Shown piece by piece: positions 32,498-39,762 of a stretch of 39,762 bases of DNA. Below the pieces are notes generated by a model that had not been told where the DNA came from, made no database searches, and saw nothing but the letters and a program-made list of their open reading frames with translations. Location: the NCBI GenBank assembly GCA_030148005.1, contig JASBUI010000017.1, positions 1 to 39,762 of the forward strand, in the 5' to 3' direction. How positions within the stretch are numbered: position 1 is the stretch's first letter; every line of letters starts with the position of its first letter. The stretch comes from Paracoccaceae bacterium. GTDB lineage: Bacteria > Pseudomonadota > Alphaproteobacteria > Rhodobacterales > Rhodobacteraceae. The translations under genes and the position numbers were made by a program.

Positions 32498-33529
32498 TTG
32501 GGCGCAGCAATAGCAGTTGTCGGGGCAGGACTTATCGGACAAAGGCATGTCGAGGCCATAGAGGTCGCCGGTGATGCCAGCCTTGCCTGCATTGTCGACC
32601 CTTCAGAAGCGGCGCGGGAATTTGCCAGCGCGCGGGGTCTGCGCCACTTTGCCTCGATCGGCCAGATGCTGGCCGATGGTGCCCCCGGCGGGGCGATCAT
32701 CGCAACGCCCAACGCGATGCATGTGGACAACGCCGCACAGTGCATCGGCGCGGGCCTTCCCGTGCTGGTGGAAAAACCGATCGCAACTGACGCAAGCAGT
32801 GCCGAGGCGCTGGTTGAGAGTGCGGAAAAGGCCGGCGTGCCCCTGCTTGTTGGTCATCATCGGCGCCATAACCCGCTGATACAAAAGGCGCATGAGGTCA
32901 TTCAGGATGGCGGTCTGGGCCAGATAACGGCGGTTCAGGCGCAGGCATGGCTGATGAAACCCGATGAGTATTTCGACGTGGACTGGCGGCGAAAGGCGGG
33001 TGCCGGGCCGATCTTTTTGAACCTGATCCACGACATTGATTTGCTGGCCTATCTGTGCGGCGACATTGCCAGCGTGCATGCGATGCAGTCCAGTCAGGTG
33101 CGCGGCAACGCGGTTGAAGACACAGCGGCGGTCCTCTTGCGATTTGCAAGCGGGGCTCTTGGCACTGTCAGCCTGTCAGACACCATCGTCGCCCCATGGA
33201 GTTGGGAGCTGACCGCGCGTGAAAATCCGGCCTACCCGGCAACGGGCGAGGATTGTTATTGGATCGGTGGCACCAAGGGTTCTTTGTCGCTTCCCAACCT
33301 TTCGCATTGGTCGAACCCGCAAAAACGAAGCTGGTGGGAGCCGATAAGCCAGACGAAACTGATTTTCGACTTTCAGGATCCGCTGGTCCGGCAGGTGGAA
33401 AACTTTGCCGCCGTTATTGCCGGGCAGCAGAAGCCACTTGTGACGGGGCGCGACGGGCTTCGGGCGCTGCGGGTGATAGAGGCGATCAAGGCGTCGGCCG
33501 AAAGCGGCAGGACGATCGACATTACCTGA
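32498..33529 (+). CDS. Gfo/Idh/MocA-family oxidoreductase
   Basis: A 343-residue NAD(P)-dependent dehydrogenase. The Rossmann motif VVGAGLIGQRH lies at residues 7-17, the family signature LVEKPIATD near residue 90, and the C-terminal substrate domain has GAGPIFLNLIHDIDLLAYLCG with the usual active-site Lys/His region. Substrates in this family are sugars, inositols or their acids; the specific one is not clear. I chose the TTG at 32498 because GGGGGCG lies nine bases upstream and the Rossmann strand begins immediately after. An earlier TTG at 32438 has no ribosome site and would add a non-family leader. Confidence 0.88.
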   Translation: MGAAIAVVGAGLIGQRHVEAIEVAGDASLACIVDPSEAAREFASARGLRHFASIGQMLADGAPGGAIIATPNAMHVDNAAQCIGAGLPVLVEKPIATDASSAEALVESAEKAGVPLLVGHHRRHNPLIQKAHEVIQDGGLGQITAVQAQAWLMKPDEYFDVDWRRKAGAGPIFLNLIHDIDLLAYLCGDIASVHAMQSSQVRGNAVEDTAAVLLRFASGALGTVSLSDTIVAPWSWELTARENPAYPATGEDCYWIGGTKGSLSLPNLSHWSNPQKRSWWEPISQTKLIFDFQDPLVRQVENFAAVIAGQQKPLVTGRDGLRALRVIEAIKASAESGRTIDIT

Positions 33530-33603
33530 AGCGGCGCGGCTTTTTGGGGATCGTTCTGAATTGACTTGATCTGGATCGGACAAACGGGATGGAGCGGCGT
33601 GTG

Positions 33604-33975
33604 ATGGCAAAGGTTGAAGGCGGCTGCGCCTGCGGGAACTTACGTGTCGCGGCATCAGGCGATCCGGTCCGCGTCGGCATCTGCCACTGCATGGATTGCC
33701 GCAAACACCACGGCGCTCTCTTCTATGCCGCGGCAATCTTCCCGCACAGCGCCGTAGAAATCATTGGCGAAACAAGCGCTTATGCCGGAAGGCACTTTTG
33801 CCCAACCTGCGGTTCATCCGTGTTCGCCCGCAGTGGCGACGAGGTAGAAGTGTATCTGGGATCGCTTGATACACCGGACCTGTTCAAGCCGAGCTATGAG
33901 TGCTGGAGCCTGCGCCGAGAGAAATGGCTGCCGCCGGTTTTAGGACTGCGGCAGTACCAGAAGGATCGCGCGTAA
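33604..33975 (+). CDS. GFA-domain protein (glutathione-dependent formaldehyde-activating family)
   Basis: A 123-residue zinc protein of the GFA/CENP-V fold. Cysteines occur as CAC (residues 8-10), CHCMDC (27-32) and CPTC (about 71-74), the standard two-zinc pattern. The founding member was reported to assist addition of glutathione to formaldehyde, but most GFA proteins have no proven activity. Start ATG 33604 is supported by GGAGCGG upstream; a GTG one codon earlier is possible. It follows the oxidoreductase by 74 bases and converges on gyrB with 27 bases between. Confidence 0.9.
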   Translation: MAKVEGGCACGNLRVAASGDPVRVGICHCMDCRKHHGALFYAAAIFPHSAVEIIGETSAYAGRHFCPTCGSSVFARSGDEVEVYLGSLDTPDLFKPSYECWSLRREKWLPPVLGLRQYQKDRA

Positions 33976-34002
33976 CGGACCTGGGGCAAGTCCGGGCGCT
34001 TG

Positions 34003-36618
<2,616 letters not shown>

Positions 36619-37032
36619 TTACTGCGCGGCGATAGCGCTGGCAGAGCCGCCCATGACGCTGTGCTGACCCAGGTGCATCGGGGCCATCATGACCGGACGC
36701 GGGATACGTGCCGCGATGGACGGGCGTGCCTCAAGTGAACCTTCGGCAACGCGCTCACGGTCTGTCGTTTTGTCCTCGACGCTTTTAAGAGCCATCAGGC
36801 GACGGGCGCGCATCTTGGCCATGAAGTCATTTCCAAAGTCCTGATCGGCCGCGTCATCGTTGGCGGATGTTACAACAACTTCGGGCTTGGCCGGCTTCTG
36901 CTGGCGATCGCCGAACCAGTTGCCGTCAAAGCAATCGCTGAAAAGTTCCGAGATCTCTTCACGCTTAAGGATCTGACCTGCGATCTGGGCGTTTTGTGCG
37001 TTAGCGGCTGTTGCTGTGTTGTTCGTATACAT
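36619..37032 (-). CDS. Unrecognised 137-residue protein
   Basis: I do not recognise this protein. The N terminus is Asn/Ala/Thr-rich (MYTNNTATAANAQNAQIAG), then a short helical stretch with ILKREEISELFSDCFDGNWFGDR. A charged, probably disordered middle (KPAKPEVVVTSANDDAADQD) precedes a basic helix (FMAKMRARRLMALKSVEDKTT), and the Met/Ser/Ala-rich tail is hydrophobic (RPVMMAPMHLGQHSVMGG). There is no signal peptide or clear membrane segment. ATG 37032 with GTGGAG upstream is preferred over a start 41 codons earlier that would run into the inverted repeat region. A strong terminator follows, which supports a genuine single-gene unit. It is divergent from the secreted protein gene at 37374. Confidence 0.7.
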   Translation of the reverse strand: MYTNNTATAANAQNAQIAGQILKREEISELFSDCFDGNWFGDRQQKPAKPEVVVTSANDDAADQDFGNDFMAKMRARRLMALKSVEDKTTDRERVAEGSLEARPSIAARIPRPVMMAPMHLGQHSVMGGSASAIAAQ

Positions 37033-37373
37033 TGGGTTTCTCCACGGGTTGAATTCTGAATTTGATTGCGTGCTCGTCTGCAGCGCTTGATTGGAAATTG
37101 CCTGATGTTGCACCGGGATGATATTCGCCTCGGGGTCGAAAAACGGCCCTTCCACCCTAAGGCTGAACAGGTTTTTTCGGTCGTTTTCGAACGGGTGGAA
37201 TCGGGTGATTCACGGCCACCAAACCGGTGGTTTTCGGGCTTTCGTACCTAGGGTGGAAAGGCCGTTTTTACGCCCTGATACGGATTTCTTTCAAATTCTA
37301 AAGATGGTCCAAGTCCCGCCACACGGCCGCCCAAATGGAAGGCTAGAAAAGTTATGAAACAAGGAAAATTGTC
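37033..37373. other. 341-bp divergent intergenic region packed with inverted repeats
   Basis: No gene is visible. A near-perfect 21-bp inverted repeat (37139-37159 against 37249-37269) encloses two smaller perfect hairpins (37198-37211 and 37216-37230) and a third copy of the core GGGTGGAA (37193-37200). Both outer arms end outward in GGCCGTTTTT when read in either direction. Both flanking genes are transcribed away from it, so it should hold their promoters and controls. Confidence 0.65.
37139..37269. repeat. Large nested inverted repeat, 131 bp
   Basis: The outer arms match at 20 of 21 positions (left arm starts AAAAACGGCC and contains TTCCACCCTA). Inside are GAATC-GGGT-GATTC and CCACC-AAACC-GGTGG. 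As RNA this would fold as a long stem capped by two hairpins, ending in five U bases in either direction. It could be a bidirectional terminator, a structured leader, paired operators or a small non-autonomous element; no target duplication is evident. Confidence 0.7.
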
Positions 37374-37853
37374 ATGTCTATTGTGAATTCCAGACCGCTT
37401 ATCGCGCTGTTGTCGGCTCTGGCCGTATCGATGGCCTCGCCATCGTTTGCGCAGTCATCCGGTCAAGCCCAGTCGGTTTCGGAAGGCTCGATCGTTGTTG
37501 CGTCACTGGAATATCAGAACGTGATCAGCAACCTTCAAAGCGAAGGCTACAAGATCATCAAGGTCAGCCGCACGCTGTTGGGGCGGATCAGAATCGTCGC
37601 CCGCAATGGTGACCACACACGCGAAGTAGTGGTCAGCCGCACGACGGGTGAGATCAAGCGTGACGTTGTTCGTGCGATTGCAGGCTCTGGCGGCTCAGGC
37701 TCGAGTGCGAGCGGTAGCGCGACAGCTAACGCAAGTGCCGGTGCAAGTGGCAGCGTCAGCGACGCCGCACAAAGCGCATCGGATTCGGTTAGCGATGCCG
37801 TGGACAGCGCCTCTGACGCCGTGTCGGACGCAGCGGGCGGTCTGGGTCTGTAA
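37374..37853 (+). CDS. Secreted PepSY-like protein with Ser/Ala/Asp-rich tail
   Basis: A 159-residue exported protein. Residues 1-26 are a signal peptide (MSIVNSRPLIALLSALAVSM...AQ). Residues about 42-102 look like one PepSY-type unit (VISNLQSEGYKIIKVSRTLLGRIRIVARNG then REVVVSRTTGEIKRDVV). The last 55 residues are low-complexity Gly/Ser/Ala followed by regular S-D-A-V/A-S repeats and no aromatic residues, probably extended and surface-exposed. PepSY domains often modulate proteases or bind the envelope; no function can be given. AAGGAAA precedes ATG 37374. A membrane-anchored regulator fragment follows downstream. Confidence 0.8.
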   Translation: MSIVNSRPLIALLSALAVSMASPSFAQSSGQAQSVSEGSIVVASLEYQNVISNLQSEGYKIIKVSRTLLGRIRIVARNGDHTREVVVSRTTGEIKRDVVRAIAGSGGSGSSASGSATANASAGASGSVSDAAQSASDSVSDAVDSASDAVSDAAGGLGL

Positions 37854-37864
37854 CTTAAGGCCCT

Positions 37865-37880
37865 GCGCCCCGTTGGGCGC
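37865..37880 (+). terminator. GC-rich hairpin after the PepSY-like gene
   Basis: GCGCCC, CGTT loop and GGGCGC form a perfect six-pair stem 11 bases after the stop codon. No T run follows, so termination strength is uncertain. Confidence 0.4.
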
Positions 37881-37956
37881 GGATCCTTCGTGTTGCAACC
37901 CGAAATGGAAGACTTGGAAGAACAGGGAAGAAGGGTAACAGGGTTTGCGGGTACCG

Positions 37957-38118
37957 GTGAAGCTATCATTGATTTATGCGGTTCTGGGCTTTCAGATCGT
38001 TAGCACCCTGTTCTTTCTTTACGAACTTTGGGGCGAGGTCCTTGGCCTGCGCCACCAGCCCCTTCCATGGAACTTCCAAGAGATCACACAGATACTGGCA
38101 AGCGTCGGCCTTGTCTGA
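37957..38118 (+). pseudogene. 5' remnant of a membrane-anchored regulator gene, cut by the IS element
   Basis: A 53-codon frame from GTG 37957 encodes a hydrophobic helix (LSLIYAVLGFQIVSTLFFLY), a short charged loop and the start of a second helix (FQEITQILASVGLV), then stops at TGA 12 bases before the IS boundary. The pattern resembles the N terminus of a Rhodobacteraceae family of small proteins with two membrane helices and a C-terminal LuxR-type helix-turn-helix, seen near PepSY-like genes. If so, the second helix is truncated and the DNA-binding half is gone. The family assignment is from memory of the pattern and moderate in certainty. The ribosome site is weak. A minus-strand frame over the same bases is its shadow. 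Confidence 0.45.
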
Positions 38119-38130
38119 CGTCAGCACCCT

Positions 38131-38170
38131 TGGGACAGATTTGAGGATTTGAATAGCGGAGGATTTCTGG
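38131..38170 (+). repeat. Left terminal inverted repeat of the IS element
   Basis: Starts TGGGACAGATTTGAGG. Compared with the right end it shares TGGGACA exactly, then GG-(A)TTTGA, GGAGG and CTGG with small gaps. Confidence 0.75.
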
Positions 38171-38196
38171 TTCATCTTATCGATTAGGAGATCGAG

Positions 38197-38571
38197 ATGA
38201 CAAAGAAACCGCAGACTTCGAAAGACGCCGCCGAGAAGGTGGTCAAGAACATCCGCCGCAAGACCCGCCAGACTTATTCTGCGGAGGAGAAGATCCGCAT
38301 TGTCTTGGCAGGCCTGCGCGGCGAAGAAAGCATCTCGGCGCTATGCCGCCGTGAGGGTATTGCTGAGAGCCTGTATTACAGTTGGTCGAAGGAATTTCTC
38401 GAAGCGGGCAAGCGCCGGTTATCTGGCGACACGGCACGGCAGGCCACGTCGCCTGAGGTAAAGGATTTGCGTTCCGAGTCCTTGGCCCTGAAAGAATGCG
38501 TTGCCGATCTGACCCTTGAGAACCGTCTGCTCAAAAAAAGCATGACAGGGGCTGGGGAGTTCGCGGAATGA
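38197..38571 (+). CDS. IS3-family transposase OrfA
   Basis: A 124-residue DNA-binding subunit of the transposase. The basic N terminus (KNIRRKTRQTYSAEEKIRIVLAGLRGEESISALCRREGI) contains the helix-turn-helix with the family signature AESLYYSWSKEFLEAGKRRL. A leucine-zipper-like C terminus follows (LRSESLALKECVADLTLENRLLKKS). ATG 38197 follows GGAGATCGAG. The last codons overlap OrfB as ATGA. A run of seven A bases at 38533-38539 before the end is placed so that a -1 slip enters the OrfB frame, giving the OrfAB fusion typical of IS3 elements. Confidence 0.93.
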   Translation: MTKKPQTSKDAAEKVVKNIRRKTRQTYSAEEKIRIVLAGLRGEESISALCRREGIAESLYYSWSKEFLEAGKRRLSGDTARQATSPEVKDLRSESLALKECVADLTLENRLLKKSMTGAGEFAE

Positions 38572-39548
38572 GATACCCTGCATCTGAGAAGCTTGAGATC
38601 ATCCGCACCGTTGAGGGGTCACATCTGCCAGTCAAGCAGACCCTCGACATGCTGGGCATCCCACGCACGACATTCTATCGATGGTATGATCTCTATGTCG
38701 ACGGCGGCCTGGATGGGCTGGCTGACAGATCCCCACGCCCAGGATCGGTCTGGAACCGCATCCCGGATGCCCGCCGTGACGACTTGATTGAGTTTGCGCT
38801 GGAACATGAAGCGCTGACCACGCGGGAACTGGCCGTCAAATACACCGATGAGAAGCGGTATTTTGTCTCTGAATCATCGACTTACCGTATTTTGAAAGCG
38901 GCTGATCTAATCACCGCACCGGACTACGTGGTGATCAAGGCCGCTGATGAGTTCACAGACAAAACGACGACAATCAACGAGATGTGGCAGACGGACTTCA
39001 CCTACTTCAAGATCATTGGCTGGGGCTGGTATTATCTGAGCACGATCCTGGACGATTACAGCCGCTACATCATCGCCTGGAAGCTCTGCACAAATATGCG
39101 GGCCGAAGATGTGACAGACACGATTGAACTGGCTCTGACAGCATCAGGCTGCGACCAGGCGGTTGTGCGGCACAAGCCACGTCTGCTCAGCGACAACGGC
39201 TCATGCTACATCTCAGGCGATCTGGCCAAGTGGTTAGAGGATCAGAAAATGACGCATGTCCGCGGCGCGCCATTCCACCCACAGACCCAAGGCAAGATCG
39301 AACGCTGGCACCAGACCATGAAGAACAGGGTTCTGCTGGAGAACTACTACCTACCCGGTGATCTCGAACGCCAAATCGGGGCCTTCGTCGATTACTACAA
39401 CAACCAGCGTTACCACGAGAGCCTGAACAACGTCACACCAGCTGACGTCTACTTTGGCCGCGACAAAGCCATTCTCAGAGAAAGGGAAAGGATCAAGAAA
39501 CGGACAATGCAACAACGCCGCTTGCAACACCAAAAACAAGCAGCATAA
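38568..39548 (+). CDS. IS3-family transposase OrfB (DDE catalytic subunit)
   Basis: A 326-residue integrase-type transposase. An N-terminal helix-turn-helix region (LPVKQTLDMLGIPRTTFYRWY) is followed by the DDE core: first Asp in MWQTDFTYFKI, second in LLSDNGSCYIS, and Glu in HPQTQGKIERWHQTMK, with 35 residues between the second Asp and the Glu as in IS3/retroviral integrases. The C terminus has the usual YYNNQRYHESLNNVTPADVYFG. The basic end (REREERIKKR-type) is intact. It can be translated either from its own ATG, coupled by ATGA overlap, or by -1 frameshift from OrfA. Confidence 0.95.
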   Translation: MRYPASEKLEIIRTVEGSHLPVKQTLDMLGIPRTTFYRWYDLYVDGGLDGLADRSPRPGSVWNRIPDARRDDLIEFALEHEALTTRELAVKYTDEKRYFVSESSTYRILKAADLITAPDYVVIKAADEFTDKTTTINEMWQTDFTYFKIIGWGWYYLSTILDDYSRYIIAWKLCTNMRAEDVTDTIELALTASGCDQAVVRHKPRLLSDNGSCYISGDLAKWLEDQKMTHVRGAPFHPQTQGKIERWHQTMKNRVLLENYYLPGDLERQIGAFVDYYNNQRYHESLNNVTPADVYFGRDKAILRERERIKKRTMQQRRLQHQKQAA

Positions 39549-39562
39549 TCAATCACACAATC

Positions 39563-39602
39563 GAGCCAGAGCCTCCAATGCTCAAGCCGCTCTGATGTCC
39601 CA
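39563..39602 (-). repeat. Right terminal inverted repeat of the IS element
   Basis: Read inward on the minus strand it begins TGGGACATCAGAGCGG and continues with CTTGAGCATTGGAGG, matching the left end with small gaps. Confidence 0.75.
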
Positions 39603-39761
39603 TATTATATGACGACGGACAAGCCCGACCCCCATCAGCACAAGGCCGATAACCGGATAGATCAGGCACAGGAACAGAACGTCCGAGCGCGCCGCGGTCA
39701 TGTCCTCGGCCCCCTTGCGCAGGGCATCACCAAGATCGCGCATCCGCAGGGTGTTGATCTG
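39582..39761 (-). pseudogene. DUF2189-like membrane protein gene truncated by the IS element
   Basis: The minus strand is open from the window edge with INTLRMRDLGDALRKGAEDM, then RSDVLFLCLIYPVIGLVLMGVG, an arrangement I associate with Rhodobacteraceae DUF2189 membrane proteins. The frame crosses the IS boundary at 39602/39603, reads five codons of the terminal repeat (WDIRAA) and stops at TGA. DUF2189 proteins normally have several more membrane helices, so most of the C-terminal half is lost. The true 5' end lies beyond the window. Family assignment is moderate; truncation by the IS is directly visible. Confidence 0.6.
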
Positions 39762-39762
39762 C

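Larger units (their letters stand above)
38131..39602 (+). mobile_element. IS3-family insertion sequence, complete (1472 bp)
   Basis: The element carries two overlapping transposase frames of the IS3 family between imperfect terminal inverted repeats that both begin TGGGACA read inward. The ends are intact and both frames are open, so it may still be active. Flanking bases are CCT on the left and TAT on the right; no 3-5 bp target duplication is present, unusual for a simple insertion. Each side carries a different truncated gene. Exact IS name cannot be given without a database search. Confidence 0.88.

Noticed and set aside
37966..38175. Minus-strand frame of 69 codons before the IS element
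   Set aside because: It begins inside the IS terminal repeat without a ribosome site and overlaps the plus-strand frame that encodes a convincing membrane helix; treated as a shadow.

Overview
The window looks like chromosomal DNA of a marine Rhodobacteraceae (Roseobacter-group) alphaproteobacterium. The evidence is GC-rich coding sequence, CGC/GGC-biased codons, and a gene set typical of that family: DUF2783 beside an FAD monooxygenase, the UMF1-type transporter, a pbpC/alpha-2-macroglobulin pair, and a long gyrB. Family placement is inference from gene content. No rRNA, tRNA, CRISPR array or prophage is visible.

Layout. 1-1884: the 3' part of serA and a metallophosphoesterase. 2066-5991, minus strand: a four-gene operon hmgA - MBL-fold protein - FAD aromatic hydroxylase - DUF2783, pointing to catabolism of an aromatic acid through homogentisate. 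6317-6709: a small NTF2-like gene of unusual composition between strong hairpins. 6903-8914: a cupin/heme-copper-oxidase-like pair divergent from a LysR regulator. 8969-10653: a MarR regulator and an acetyl-CoA acetyltransferase. A near-identical 18-bp site lies inside the hmgA promoter and just upstream of the marR start, so this MarR probably represses hmgA and itself. The thiolase fits as the enzyme consuming acetoacetyl-CoA, the activated form of the acetoacetate that this pathway yields.

10669-18146: pbpC and a 1809-residue thioester alpha-2-macroglobulin (periplasmic cell-wall repair and defence). 18288-24252: a double-receiver hybrid histidine kinase, a VOC protein, then yggT, recQ and yaaA on the minus strand. 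24360-28815, plus strand: thioesterase, UMF1 transporter, mepA, a phytase-like esterase and a queuosine-precursor transporter, partly overlapping. 28816-29513: a short promoter/leader-peptide/terminator unit directly ahead of the ribosome-rescue gene arfB, which I regard as the most interesting element here. 29510-33975: pncB and pncA (NAD salvage), trhO, a Gfo/Idh/MocA oxidoreductase and a GFA protein. 34003-36420: gyrB with a readable promoter.

36421-39762 is the accessory end: palindromes, an unknown 137-residue gene divergent from a secreted PepSY-like protein across a region packed with inverted repeats, then a complete IS3-family element (38131-39602). The element is bordered by two different broken genes and has no matching target duplication, so DNA was probably lost or rearranged at this point.
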